Source: Streptomyces atroolivaceus | Lineage (GTDB): Bacteria > Actinomycetota > Actinomycetes > Streptomycetales > Streptomycetaceae | Direction of reading: 5' to 3' | Assembly: GCF_000717025.1 (NCBI RefSeq) | Contig: NZ_JNXG01000002.1 | Coordinates: 1,054,001 to 1,118,000 of the forward strand | Length of the DNA: 64,000 nucleotides | Shown here: one piece after another, positions 27,095 to 39,849 of the stretch | Layout: each line of letters begins with the position of its first letter | How positions within the stretch are numbered: the stretch's first letter is position 1 | The notes under the pieces: model-generated | The model's database searches: none | What the model was told of the DNA's origin: nothing | The model's input: the letters and a program-made list of their open reading frames with translations, nothing else | Made by a program: the position numbers and the translations under genes

Positions 27095-27637
27095 GTGAAC
27101 GCCCTACAGCTGGCGGCCGAGGAGATCCAGAACCCGCTGCTCCCGGCGATCCCCGAGATCGTCATCGGCCTGATCGCCTTCGCCATCGTCTTCGGCTTCC
27201 TCGCCAAGAAGCTCCTCCCGAACATCGAAAAGGTTCTGGAAGAGCGCCGCGAGGCCATCGAAGGCGGAATCGAGAAGGCCGACGCGGCCCAGACCGAGGC
27301 CCAGAGCGTTCTTGAGCAGTACAAGGCTCAGCTCGCCGAGGCCCGCCACGAGGCCGCCCGTCTGCGCCAGGAGGCGCAGGAGCAGGGCGCCGTCATCATC
27401 CAGGAGATGAGGGCGGAAGGCCAGCGGCAGCGCGAGGAGATCATCGCGGCCGGCCACGCCCAGATCGAGGCCGACCGCAAGGCCGCGGCGTCCGCGCTGC
27501 GTCAGGACGTGGGCACTCTCGCCACCGCCCTGGCCGGCAAGCTCGTCGGCGAGTCCCTCGAGGACCACGCCCGGCAGAGCGGCACCGTCGACCGATTCCT
27601 CGACGAGCTCGAGGCGAAGGCCGAGGCCGTCCGATGA
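27095..27637 (+). CDS. atpF: F1Fo ATP synthase subunit b
   Basis: 180 residues: an N-terminal membrane helix (about 21-42, PEIVIGLIAFAIVFGFLAKK) and a long charged helix forming the peripheral stalk. GTG start at 27095. The stop overlaps atpH by 4 nt (ATGA), which couples translation of the two stalk subunits. Confidence 0.97.
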   Translation: MNALQLAAEEIQNPLLPAIPEIVIGLIAFAIVFGFLAKKLLPNIEKVLEERREAIEGGIEKADAAQTEAQSVLEQYKAQLAEARHEAARLRQEAQEQGAVIIQEMRAEGQRQREEIIAAGHAQIEADRKAAASALRQDVGTLATALAGKLVGESLEDHARQSGTVDRFLDELEAKAEAVR

Positions 27638-28449
27638 ATGGAGCGAGCCGCGAGGCGCTGGCCGCCGCACGCGAGCGTCTCGACGCACTGACCGACTCCA
27701 CGTCGGTCGACGCGGCGAAGCTCGCCGAGGAGCTGGCAGCCGTCACCGCGCTGCTCCACCGCGAGGTATCGCTGCGCCGGGTCCTCACCGACCCGTCGCA
27801 GGGCGGCGAGGCCAAGGCCGAGCTGGCCGGACGACTGCTGCGCGGTCAGGTGGGCGGCGAAGCCGTGGACCTGGTCTCCGGCATGGTCCGCTCCCGCTGG
27901 TCGCAGTCGCGTGACCTGGTGGACTCGGTCGAGGAACTGGCGAACACCGCAGACCTCACCGCGGCCCAGCGCGCCGGTGCGCTCGACGACGTCGAGGACG
28001 AGCTCTTCCGGTTCGGCCGGATCGTCGGCTCCGACGTCGCGCTGCGCTCGGCCCTGACCGACCGGAAGGCCACGGCCTCCGCCAAGAGCCAGCTGCTCCG
28101 CAGCCTGCTCGGCGGCAAGGCCCAGCCCGTCACCGAGCGCGTGGTCACGCGCCTCGTGACGCAGCCCCGAGGACGTAGCCTGGAAGCGGGACTCGACTCC
28201 CTGTCCAGGCTCGCCGCGGAGCGCCGGGACCGCATGGTCGCCGTCGTCACCTCGGCGGTGCCGCTGTCCGATCGCCAGAAGCAGCGCCTCGGCGCCGCCC
28301 TGGCGAAGATCTACGGCCGGCAGATGCACCTGAACCTGGACGTGGACCCCGAGGTCCTCGGCGGGATCTCGGTGCGCGTCGGTGACGAGGTCATCAACGG
28401 CACGATCGCGGAGCGCCTCGAAGAGGTCACCCGCAGGATGGCCGGCTGA
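27634..28449 (+). CDS. atpH: F1Fo ATP synthase subunit delta
   Basis: 271 residues, about 90 longer than E. coli delta because of an extra N-terminal region, as in other actinobacteria. The OSCP-type C-terminus is clear: VTSAVPLSDRQKQRLGAALA and NLDVDPEVLGGISVRVGDEV. It joins the stalk to the top of the alpha3beta3 head. Confidence 0.95.
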   Translation: MNGASREALAAARERLDALTDSTSVDAAKLAEELAAVTALLHREVSLRRVLTDPSQGGEAKAELAGRLLRGQVGGEAVDLVSGMVRSRWSQSRDLVDSVEELANTADLTAAQRAGALDDVEDELFRFGRIVGSDVALRSALTDRKATASAKSQLLRSLLGGKAQPVTERVVTRLVTQPRGRSLEAGLDSLSRLAAERRDRMVAVVTSAVPLSDRQKQRLGAALAKIYGRQMHLNLDVDPEVLGGISVRVGDEVINGTIAERLEEVTRRMAG

Positions 28450-28531
28450 CAGCGCGCAGCGCCCACACCGCACCAACTGAACGAGCAAGAATTGCGGCCC
28501 GGTTGGGCCGTGCAGAAATTGCAGAAGATTC

Positions 28532-28548
28532 CTGGGGGTCGCCCCCAG
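28532..28548 (+). repeat. Hairpin in the atpH-atpA gap
   Basis: CTGGGGG (28532-28538), loop TCG, CCCCCAG (28542-28548). It lies in the 147-nt gap between atpH and atpA, the longest within the F1 genes. Similar G/C-run hairpins recur in Streptomyces intergenic DNA. It might tune the relative amounts of stalk and head subunits. Confidence 0.55.
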
Positions 28549-28596
28549 ACCCCATTGAGAAACTTCGGGCCCAACAAGGAGAGCAGGGAACCCCAG

Positions 28597-30168
28597 ATGG
28601 CGGAGCTTACGATCCGGCCGGAGGAGATCCGGGACGCACTGGATAACTTTGTCCAGTCGTACCAGCCGGACGCGGCCTCGCGCGAGGAGGTCGGGACGGT
28701 CAGCGTTGCCGGCGACGGCATCGCGAAGGTGGAGGGTCTTCCCTCCGCCATGGCGAACGAGCTGCTGAAGTTCGAGGACGGCACCCTCGGTCTCGCCCTC
28801 AACCTCGAGGAGCGCGAGATCGGTGCGATCGTCCTCGGCGAGTTCAGCGGAATCGAGGAGGGCCAGCCGGTGCAGCGCACCGGTGAGGTGCTCTCCGTCG
28901 GCGTCGGCGAGGGCTACCTCGGCCGCGTCGTCGACCCGCTCGGCAACCCGATCGACGGTCTCGGCGAGATCGCGACCGAAGGACGTCGCGCCCTCGAGCT
29001 GCAGGCCCCTGGCGTCATGGTCCGTAAGTCGGTGCACGAGCCGATGCAGACCGGCTACAAGGCCGTCGACGCCATGGTGCCGATCGGCCGCGGCCAGCGT
29101 CAGCTGATCATCGGCGACCGTCAGACGGGTAAGACCGCTCTGGCCGTCGACACGATCATCAACCAGCGTGACAACTGGCGCTCGGGCGACGTGAACAAGC
29201 AGGTGCGCTGCATCTACGTCGCCATCGGTCAGAAGGGCTCCACCATCGCCTCCGTGCGCGGTGCCCTCGAAGAGGCCGGCGCGCTCGAGTACACGACCAT
29301 CGTCGCCGCCCCGGCGTCCGACCCGGCCGGCTTCAAGTACCTGGCGCCGTACACCGGCTCGGCCATCGGCCAGCACTGGATGTACGACGGCAAGCACGTC
29401 CTCATCATCTTCGACGACCTCTCGAAGCAGGCCGACGCCTACCGCGCCGTGTCGCTTCTGCTGCGCCGTCCGCCGGGCCGTGAGGCCTACCCGGGCGACG
29501 TCTTCTACCTGCACTCGCGTCTGCTGGAGCGCTGCGCCAAGCTCTCCGACGACATGGGCGCCGGTTCGATGACGGGCCTCCCGATCGTCGAGACCAAGGC
29601 GAACGACGTGTCGGCGTTCATCCCGACCAACGTCATCTCCATCACCGACGGCCAGTGCTTCCTGGAGTCCGACCTGTTCAACGCGGGTCAGCGTCCGGCG
29701 CTCAACGTCGGTATCTCGGTCTCCCGAGTCGGTGGCTCCGCCCAGCACAAGGCCATGAAGCAGGTCTCCGGCCGTCTGCGTGTGGACCTCGCCCAGTTCC
29801 GTGAGCTGGAGGCGTTCGCCGCCTTCGGTTCCGACCTGGACGCGGCCTCCAAGGCGTCGCTGGAGCGCGGTAAGCGCATGGTCGAGCTGCTGAAGCAGCC
29901 GCAGTACGCCCCGTTCCCGATGGAGGAGCAGGTCGTCTCCGTCTGGGCCGGCACCACGGGCAAGATGGACGACGTCCCGGTCGAGGACATCCGCCGCTTC
30001 GAGAGCGAGCTGCTCGAGTTCCTGCGCCGCGAGCGCAAGGACCTCCTGACCAGCATCGCCGAGGGCGGCAAGATGTCCGACGACACGCTGCAGTCGATCG
30101 CCGACGCGATCGCCGCCTTCAAGCAGCAGTTCGAGACCTTGGACGGCAAGCTCCTGGGCGAGGGCTGA
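28597..30168 (+). CDS. atpA: F1Fo ATP synthase subunit alpha
   Basis: 523-residue regulatory nucleotide-binding subunit. Walker [25 protein letters not shown], Walker [18 protein letters not shown] and the [10 protein letters not shown] signature with the conserved Arg are all present. ATG 28597 has CAAGGAGAG about 20 nt upstream and AGGGAA closer; earlier codons in frame are not conserved-looking. Confidence 0.98.
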   Translation: MAELTIRPEEIRDALDNFVQSYQPDAASREEVGTVSVAGDGIAKVEGLPSAMANELLKFEDGTLGLALNLEEREIGAIVLGEFSGIEEGQPVQRTGEVLSVGVGEGYLGRVVDPLGNPIDGLGEIATEGRRALELQAPGVMVRKSVHEPMQTGYKAVDAMVPIGRGQRQLIIGDRQTGKTALAVDTIINQRDNWRSGDVNKQVRCIYVAIGQKGSTIASVRGALEEAGALEYTTIVAAPASDPAGFKYLAPYTGSAIGQHWMYDGKHVLIIFDDLSKQADAYRAVSLLLRRPPGREAYPGDVFYLHSRLLERCAKLSDDMGAGSMTGLPIVETKANDVSAFIPTNVISITDGQCFLESDLFNAGQRPALNVGISVSRVGGSAQHKAMKQVSGRLRVDLAQFRELEAFAAFGSDLDAASKASLERGKRMVELLKQPQYAPFPMEEQVVSVWAGTTGKMDDVPVEDIRRFESELLEFLRRERKDLLTSIAEGGKMSDDTLQSIADAIAAFKQQFETLDGKLLGEG

Positions 30169-30171
30169 TCG

Positions 30172-32531
<2,360 letters not shown>

Positions 32532-32547
32532 GCCTCCGGCTCACCGA

Positions 32548-32576
32548 GGGGGGTGGGTGTGTCCCGCCCCCCTCAC
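32548..32576 (+). terminator. Hairpin between atpD and atpC
   Basis: GAGGGGGG near 32548 pairs with CCCCCCTC near 32576, in the 109-nt gap between the genes. No T-tract. It could reduce atpC transcription relative to atpD, since one epsilon is needed per three beta subunits. Confidence 0.5.
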
Positions 32577-32640
32577 CACGCCCCGTAGAATTGACCCAAC
32601 ACCCGGCATGACCGCCGGGTGGTGACCCGAGGAGCCACCC

Positions 32641-33015
32641 TTGGCTGCTGAGCTGCATGTCGAGCTGGTCGCCGCGGACCGCAGTGTCTGGTCCGGCGAG
32701 GCCACCCTCGTTGTCGCGCGTACCACGTCCGGCGACATCGGCGTCATGCCCGGTCACCAGCCGCTTCTGGGTGTGCTGGAATCGGGCCCCGTGACGATCC
32801 GTACGAGCGACGGCGGGACCGTTGTCGCCGCTGTGCACGGCGGTTTCATCTCGTTCGCGGACAACAAGCTCTCGCTGCTGGCGGAGATCGCCGAGCTTGC
32901 GGACGAGATCGATGTCCAGCGCGCCGAGCGTGCGCTGGAGCGTGCGAAGTCGGACACGGACGCGGGCGCCGAGCGCCGCGCGGACGTGCGACTGCGTGCG
33001 GTGGCGGCGCACTGA
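32641..33015 (+). CDS. atpC: F1Fo ATP synthase subunit epsilon
   Basis: 124 residues. The N-terminal beta-sandwich has the conserved TTSGDIGVMPGHQPLLGVLE, and the C-terminal helical hairpin (LADEIDVQRAERALERAKSD) can act as the intrinsic inhibitor. Start TTG 32641 follows GAGGAG. It ends the atp operon. Confidence 0.96.
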   Translation: MAAELHVELVAADRSVWSGEATLVVARTTSGDIGVMPGHQPLLGVLESGPVTIRTSDGGTVVAAVHGGFISFADNKLSLLAEIAELADEIDVQRAERALERAKSDTDAGAERRADVRLRAVAAH

Positions 33016-33038
33016 GCGCCCCCACGAGGAGTTTTTGA

Positions 33039-33086
33039 CTCAGCCGCGGCCCGAGCTGGAGAGATCCAGACCGTGTCGCGGCTGAG
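33039..33086 (+). terminator. Branched hairpin after atpC
   Basis: CTCAGCCGCG (33039-33048) pairs with CGCGGCTGAG (33077-33086), enclosing a small hairpin CTGGA/TCCAG (33055-33068). It lies 23 nt after the atpC stop and is the likely operon terminator. Confidence 0.7.
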
Positions 33087-33157
33087 GCGATGCAGGTGCG
33101 GTCCGGTTCGGCCCGGTGTGGTATCCGTTACTCGATGATGCGAGGAGGTCGGTGGAG

Positions 33158-33604
33158 ATGGTCCTCGCGTTGTGGGTGGGCGGCCTGGTCGTCGTACTGG
33201 TCGCGGTGGGTCTTTTCGTCTTCGGCCTCCGCAGGCGGCTGATCCAGCGTTCCGGCGGAACCTTCGACTGCAGTCTGCGCTGGGACGTGTCCGAGGAGCC
33301 GGATCCGTCCGGCAAGGGATGGGTGTACGGGGTCGCCCGCTACAGCGGTGACCGCGTGGACTGGTTCCGGGTCTTCTCCTACTCGCCCCGTCCGCGCCGC
33401 GGCCTGGAGCGCTCCGCCATCGAGGTGGTCGCGCGCCGGCTGCCCGAGGGCGAGGAGGAGCTGGCGCTCCTGTCCGACTCCGTCGTGCTCGGCTGTCTCC
33501 ACCGGGGGACACGCCTGGAGCTGGCGATGAGCGAGGACGCCCTGACCGGCTTCCTCGCCTGGCTGGAGGCGGCACCGCCCGGCCAGCGAGTCAATGTGGC
33601 TTGA
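33158..33604 (+). CDS. DUF2550 family membrane protein
   Basis: 148 residues: an N-terminal membrane helix (about 2-22, LALWVGGLVVVLVAVGLFVF), then an acidic cytoplasmic domain with GGTFDCSLRW and FSYSPRPRR. This actinobacterial family is conserved directly behind the atp operon; function unknown. ATG 33158 is spaced 9 nt from GAGGAGG at 33142-33148. The last codons of this gene are duplicated in the tandem repeats that follow. Confidence 0.88.
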   Translation: MVLALWVGGLVVVLVAVGLFVFGLRRRLIQRSGGTFDCSLRWDVSEEPDPSGKGWVYGVARYSGDRVDWFRVFSYSPRPRRGLERSAIEVVARRLPEGEEELALLSDSVVLGCLHRGTRLELAMSEDALTGFLAWLEAAPPGQRVNVA

Positions 33605-33770
33605 GTAAGGGTTCTCGCTGTTGGGGGTCCCCCCGGACGGAGTCTGGGGGAGAGTCAATGTGGCTTGAGTAAGGGTTCTCGCTGTTGGGGGTCCCCCCGG
33701 ACGGAGTCTGGGGGAGAGCCAATGTGGCTTGAGCAAGGGTTCTCTCCCCCCGGACGACGTCCGGGGGAGG
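33591..33770 (+). repeat. 64-bp tandem repeat with terminator hairpins
   Basis: A 64-bp unit occurs at 33591-33654 and 33655-33718 almost unchanged, then a diverged third copy begins at 33719. The first copy includes the last four codons and stop of the DUF2550 gene, so gene-end sequence (CAATGTGGCTTGAG) recurs at 33656 and 33720. Each unit contains a C6/G5 hairpin; the third has the strongest (CTCCCCCCGGAC with GTCCGGGGGAG, 33743-33769). Together they look like an expanded terminator. Confidence 0.85.
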
Positions 33771-33838
33771 TTCGATGCGGCTCGGACAAGGGCCCTCTCC
33801 CTCGGACGGCAGCGTGGCCTGACGCAGCGCATGCGAAA

Positions 33839-33873
33839 GCCGGGGAGACAGGGGGCGGACCTGTCTCCCCGGC
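33839..33873 (-). terminator. Terminator of the chitinase gene
   Basis: GCCGGGGAGACAGG (33839-33852) pairs with CCTGTCTCCCCGGC (33860-33873). It lies 30 bp beyond the chitinase stop on the minus strand and can also stop plus-strand transcripts. Confidence 0.8.
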
Positions 33874-33902
33874 GCTTTCGGGGGGTGGCTGTCTCGTGGG
33901 GG

Positions 33903-35783
<1,881 letters not shown>

Positions 35784-35892
35784 CGGTGCTCCTCGGGTGA
35801 GGTCCGGCAAACGGGGATGGTCCGTAACCTGCAGACCCTGCGTCGCCCTGAGCCCGCTTTGTCATGGCGTACTCACCGCAGCGTGTTCGAGG

Positions 35893-35934
35893 AGATTAGG
35901 AAGGTCTGGACCAATCGTCAAGAGGTCCAGACCA
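35893..35934 (-). promoter_or_regulatory. Chitinase promoter with 12-bp direct repeats
   Basis: On the minus strand TGGTCCAGACCT and TGGTCTGGACCT (35923-35934 and 35902-35913 on the plus strand) flank a -35 box TTGACG (35916-35921), with -10 TAATCT (35893-35898) at 17-nt spacing. The repeats match the TGGTC-type 12-bp direct repeats known to mediate chitin induction and glucose repression of Streptomyces chi genes. Confidence 0.85.
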
Positions 35935-35952
35935 AAGAATCAGTGCCGAGTC

Positions 35953-36603
35953 TCAGAGTCCCAACTCCTGAGCGAGCACCGCCGCTTGGACTCTGCTGCG
36001 CAGGTGGAGCTTTCCGAGCAGCCTGCTGACGTGCGTCTTCACCGTCGCCTCCGCCATCGAGAGCCGTCCCGCGATCTCCGCGTTGGACAGCCCCTCCCCG
36101 AGGCAGCTCAGCACCTCCCGCTCCCGGCGTGTCAGAGTGCCGAGCTCCTCCGGAGCGGGCCCGCCCGTCCTGCGCGCGGAGGAGGTCCCCGCGAACTCCT
36201 CGATCAGCCTCCGTGTCACGGCCGGGGCGATCAGGCCCTCACCGCGCGCCACCGTTCGTACGGCTTCGAGCAGATCCCGGGCGTCGGTGTTCTTCAGCAG
36301 GAAGCCGGACGCGCCCGCGCGCAGCGCGCCGAAGACGTATTCGTCCAGGTCGAAGGTGGTCAGGACCAGTACGTCCGCGAGGCCCTCCGAGACGACCTGC
36401 CGCGTCGCGGACACCCCGTCGAGCCGGGGCATCTGCACGTCCATCAGCACCAGGTCCGGGCGGAGGTCACGGGCCAGGCGCACCGCGGCCTCGCCGTCGG
36501 CCGCCTCGCCCACGACCTCGATGTCCGGCGCGCTGCCCAGGATGAGGACCAGTCCCGCCCGCACGGCCGACTGGTCCTCCGCGACCAGCACCCGGATGGT
36601 CAT
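35953..36603 (-). CDS. NarL/LuxR-type response regulator
   Basis: 216 residues. Receiver domain with phospho-Asp in LVLMDVQMPRLDG, switch Thr in VLVLTTFD and Lys in GFLLKNTD; C-terminal LuxR helix-turn-helix (LTRREREVLSCLGEGLSNAE, TVKTHVSRLLGKLHLR). It overlaps the upstream kinase gene by 4 bp, so the two form one unit. Target genes are unknown; the chitinase gene lies just downstream. Confidence 0.95.
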   Translation of the reverse strand: MTIRVLVAEDQSAVRAGLVLILGSAPDIEVVGEAADGEAAVRLARDLRPDLVLMDVQMPRLDGVSATRQVVSEGLADVLVLTTFDLDEYVFGALRAGASGFLLKNTDARDLLEAVRTVARGEGLIAPAVTRRLIEEFAGTSSARRTGGPAPEELGTLTRREREVLSCLGEGLSNAEIAGRLSMAEATVKTHVSRLLGKLHLRSRVQAAVLAQELGL

Positions 36604-37859
36604 GCCCCGTACGTCCTTTCCTCGACGGGCAGTTGTGCCCGCACCAGCCAGATCCTCACGCCGTCGCCCCGGGGTTCAGGCCCCGCCCCGATCGTCCCGC
36701 CGAGCAGCGCCACCCGTTCCCGCATCCCCACCAGGCCCGCGCCCGAACCGGGTGCGCGCGGGCCCGGCCGGTCCCCGAACACGCTGCTCACCTCCACCCT
36801 GAGCAGAGTGCGGGAGCGGTCCAGACGGACCGTCACCGGTCCGGGAGCCGCATGCTTCAGCGCGTTCGTCAGCGACTCCTGGACGATGCGGTACGCCGCC
36901 AGCTCCACCGGAGCGGGGAGCGGGCCGGACCCCTCACGGCGGTCGTCCAGGGTGACGGTGAGCCCGCTCGACGCGGAGTTGGCGCGGGCCTGCTCCACAA
37001 GGGCGTCCAGCGAGGCGAGCGTCGGGGCCGCGCTCGGCGGCCCGTCCGCGCCGCTCTCCCGCAGCAGTCCGATGAGCCGCCGCATCTCGGCCAGCCCGTC
37101 GACACTGTTCTGCCGGATCACCCCCAGGGCGTCGCGGGAGGTGCCCGGATCGTCGATGGAGAGGGCGGCTGTGGAGTGGATGGCGATGGCGGAGAGATGG
37201 TTGGCGACCATGTCGTGCAGCTCGCGGGCCATCCGGGAGCGCTCGGCGGTCACCGCCTGGACCCGGTCCATCTCGGCCAGCAGCGCGGTCTGGTCGGCCC
37301 GCAGCCGGGCCGCCTCCGCGGCGTCCCGGTGGTTGCGCACACTGGCGCCGGTGAGCGCGGGGCCGAAGGAGACCATGCCGACGACGATCCCGATGAGCAC
37401 GGCGTCCGCGGAGGGGGCCCAGGCGATGAAGCCGACCGTCGTGGCGACCGTGGCGAGCAACGTGATCACCGGGATGCGGCGGGAGGCCGAGGGGGAGCCG
37501 TACAGCACCGCCGCGTACACGAGGTCGGTGAACATGAGCAGGGTCGCCAGGCTGCCCACGGTGAACTGGTCGGCCACCAGCGCGAGCGTGCCGACCGCCA
37601 GCGCGGTCAGGGGTGCGCTGCGCCGGAGCAGCTCCAGGGCCGACATGACCGCGAGCGGAAGCAGGGACGCCCAGGGTGTGTCGAACAGCCGGCCGTTCTG
37701 GATGTGAATCCCGATCAGCCACAGGAGCACACCGCCGGACAGCCCGATGACCGCGAGGAGTACGTCGTCGCGGTGCGGACGTGCGAGGAAGGACACACTC
37801 CCATCCAACACGGCGGCGGGCCCGGGCACGTCCGCACGCGGGGTGAGGCGCGGATACAT
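36600..37859 (-). CDS. HisKA_3-type sensor histidine kinase
   Basis: 419 residues. The N-terminal half has about six membrane helices (residues 35-170) and almost no extracellular domain, suggesting an intramembrane or cell-envelope signal. The phosphorylated His is in RMARELHDMVANHLSAI; the ATPase domain has NALKHAAPG and the Gly-rich GLVGMRERV. Partner of the regulator encoded downstream. Confidence 0.93.
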   Translation of the reverse strand: MYPRLTPRADVPGPAAVLDGSVSFLARPHRDDVLLAVIGLSGGVLLWLIGIHIQNGRLFDTPWASLLPLAVMSALELLRRSAPLTALAVGTLALVADQFTVGSLATLLMFTDLVYAAVLYGSPSASRRIPVITLLATVATTVGFIAWAPSADAVLIGIVVGMVSFGPALTGASVRNHRDAAEAARLRADQTALLAEMDRVQAVTAERSRMARELHDMVANHLSAIAIHSTAALSIDDPGTSRDALGVIRQNSVDGLAEMRRLIGLLRESGADGPPSAAPTLASLDALVEQARANSASSGLTVTLDDRREGSGPLPAPVELAAYRIVQESLTNALKHAAPGPVTVRLDRSRTLLRVEVSSVFGDRPGPRAPGSGAGLVGMRERVALLGGTIGAGPEPRGDGVRIWLVRAQLPVEERTYGA

Positions 37860-37947
37860 CGAAGGATGCAGTCACGTTTCGTCACTGCTGACGACGATCC
37901 GGCGTCCGGCGGGCGGGAGCCTGGAAGGGACCGGAAGGAGAAGTGCC

Positions 37948-38505
37948 GTGATCGTCACACTGATCGTGCTCTGCGAGGTCGGCTTCTGGGTCCTGCTGGC
38001 CGCCGGACTCGGACTCCGGTACATCGCGAAGAAGCCCCGGCTGGGGGCCGCCGTGCTGCTGTGCGAACCACTGCTGGAGGTCGTGCTGCTGGTGGTGACT
38101 GCCATGGACCTGAAGAACGGCGCCGAGCCGGGCCTGAGGCACGGCATCGCCGCCGTCTACATCGGCTTCACCGTGGGGCTCGGCCACTCCACCATCAAAT
38201 GGGTCGACGCGAGGGTCGCCCACCGCTTCGCGGGCGGTCCGCCCCCGGTGAAGCCGCCGAAGTACGGGATGGCCCGGGCCGCCCACGAGTGGCGCACCGC
38301 CGCCCGCTGGATCGTGGCCGCACTGACCGCCATGGCCCTGCTCCAGGCGGCGGTCTGGTACGTCGGCGGGGACGGTGACACCGGCTCTCTGGAGATGTGG
38401 CAGCAGAAGATGCTCTGGGTGATCGGGATCAACCTGCTCATCGCCGGCGGCTACACGGTCTTCCCCAAGCAGGAGCCCAGGGACCGGGTCGGGGCGGGCC
38501 GCTGA
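37948..38505 (+). CDS. Hypothetical four-helix membrane protein
   Basis: 185 residues with hydrophobic helices at about 3-24, 33-52, 65-85, 120-140 and 158-175. Between them lies a cytoplasmic loop with basic and Pro residues (GGPPPVKPPKYGMARAAHEW). I do not recognise a named family; it is a type often annotated as a putative integral membrane protein in Streptomyces. GTG 37948 follows GGAAGGAG. Divergent from the kinase gene. Confidence 0.75.
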   Translation: MIVTLIVLCEVGFWVLLAAGLGLRYIAKKPRLGAAVLLCEPLLEVVLLVVTAMDLKNGAEPGLRHGIAAVYIGFTVGLGHSTIKWVDARVAHRFAGGPPPVKPPKYGMARAAHEWRTAARWIVAALTAMALLQAAVWYVGGDGDTGSLEMWQQKMLWVIGINLLIAGGYTVFPKQEPRDRVGAGR

Positions 38506-39078
38506 TCAGCGCTCGCCGCCCGGCACCCACAGCACGTCGCCGACCTCCTTGTTCGCCGTCCTGGCGAGGATGAACAGGAGGTCGGAGAGCCGGTTCAGAT
38601 ACGTCGCCGTCAACGCGTTCATCACGTCGCCGTGCACCTCCAGCGCCGCCCAGGTGGAACGCTCCGCCCGCCGGACGACCGTGCAGGCCTGGTGCAGCAG
38701 CGCCGCCCCCGGGGTGCCGCCGGGAAGGATGAAGCTGCGGAGCTTCTCCAGGTCCTCCAGGAAGGTGTCGCAGTCCGCCTCCAGCTTGTCGATGTAGGAC
38801 TGCTCGACCCGCAGCGGCGGGTACTCCGGGTTCTCCACCACCGGTGTGGACAGGTCCGCACCCACGTCGAACAGATCGTTCTGCACACGGACGAGGACCT
38901 TCACGACGTCCTCGGAGAGGTTCCCGAGCGCGACGGCCGTACCGATGACGGCGTTGGCCTCGTTGGCGTCGGCGTAGGCCGAGATCCTCAGATCGGTCTT
39001 GGCGGTCCGGCTCATGTCGCCGAGGGCGGTGGTGCCCTTGTCGCCGGTGCGGGTGTAGATGCGCGTCAGATTGACCAT
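38506..39078 (-). CDS. PduO-type ATP:cob(I)alamin adenosyltransferase
   Basis: Forms adenosylcobalamin, the cofactor of methylmalonyl-CoA mutase. 190 residues starting at ATG 39078 (MVNLTRIYTRTGDKGTT, the ATP-binding N-terminus). ELEALRS-type helix is represented by LEDLEKLRSFILPGG, and RRAERSTWAAL and YLNRLSDLLFILAR are family signatures. The window also encodes methylmalonyl-CoA epimerase and MeaB, which act on the same pathway. Confidence 0.94.
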   Translation of the reverse strand: MVNLTRIYTRTGDKGTTALGDMSRTAKTDLRISAYADANEANAVIGTAVALGNLSEDVVKVLVRVQNDLFDVGADLSTPVVENPEYPPLRVEQSYIDKLEADCDTFLEDLEKLRSFILPGGTPGAALLHQACTVVRRAERSTWAALEVHGDVMNALTATYLNRLSDLLFILARTANKEVGDVLWVPGGER

Positions 39079-39091
39079 GGGGCCAGCGTAG

Positions 39092-39841
39092 TTATGCCCC
39101 GGCCCTGCGGAAGACACGCGTGCCGGCCGTCACGGCCAGAAGTGCGAACGCGAGCGCCACCAGGACCCCGTACAGCATGTGCGCCGTGGCGTACCGCCCG
39201 GTGTACGCGTCCCGCACCGCGTCCACGAGGTAGCGGAACGGCGTGAAGTGCGACAGGACGTCCAGCCACACGGGGCCGAGTGTCATCGGGAGCATCAGGC
39301 CGGAGAGCAGCATGGACGGCATGGTGAGCGAGTTGACCACGGGCCCGAACTCCTGCGGCGTACGCACCTTCATCGCCAGCGCGTACGACAGCGAGGCGAG
39401 CGAGACCGTGAGCAGGCCCACGAACGCGAAGCCGATGAGCACCCCGGGCAGCGGTGCGCGCAGCCCCATGACCAGCGCGGCGAGCACCAGCAGGACGGCC
39501 TGGAACGTGAACAGCAGGGTGTCGCGCAGGACCCGCCCCAGCAGGAGTGCCAGACGGCTGACGGGGGTCACACGCATGCGCTCGACCACCCCCGTCGACT
39601 TCTCGATGATGATCGAGAAGCCGGCGAACGAGGCTCCGAAGAGGCTCAGTTGGAGGAGCAGTCCGGGCACCAGGACCTGCCAGGAGTCACCTGTGGAGCC
39701 GAGCGGGAGGCCTGTGAGGAGCGGGCCGAAGAAGAGCAGGTAGAGCAGCGGCATCAGGATCCCGAAGAGGATCTGGAACCGGGAGCGCAGGGTCTGCCGG
39801 ACGTACCGGCCGAAGATGAGTGACGTGTCGTGGAGAAGCAT
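39092..39841 (-). CDS. ABC-2 type permease (drug/antibiotic exporter)
   Basis: 249 residues with six membrane helices and the ABC-2 signature near residues 130-210 (ALAMKVRTPQEFGPVVNSLT, SGLMLPMTLGPVW). It resembles DrrB-like exporters. ATG 39841 is 9 bp after the stop of the ATPase gene, so the two are cotranscribed. Confidence 0.9.
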   Translation of the reverse strand: MLLHDTSLIFGRYVRQTLRSRFQILFGILMPLLYLLFFGPLLTGLPLGSTGDSWQVLVPGLLLQLSLFGASFAGFSIIIEKSTGVVERMRVTPVSRLALLLGRVLRDTLLFTFQAVLLVLAALVMGLRAPLPGVLIGFAFVGLLTVSLASLSYALAMKVRTPQEFGPVVNSLTMPSMLLSGLMLPMTLGPVWLDVLSHFTPFRYLVDAVRDAYTGRYATAHMLYGVLVALAFALLAVTAGTRVFRRAGA

Positions 39842-39849
39842 CGGGGGTC

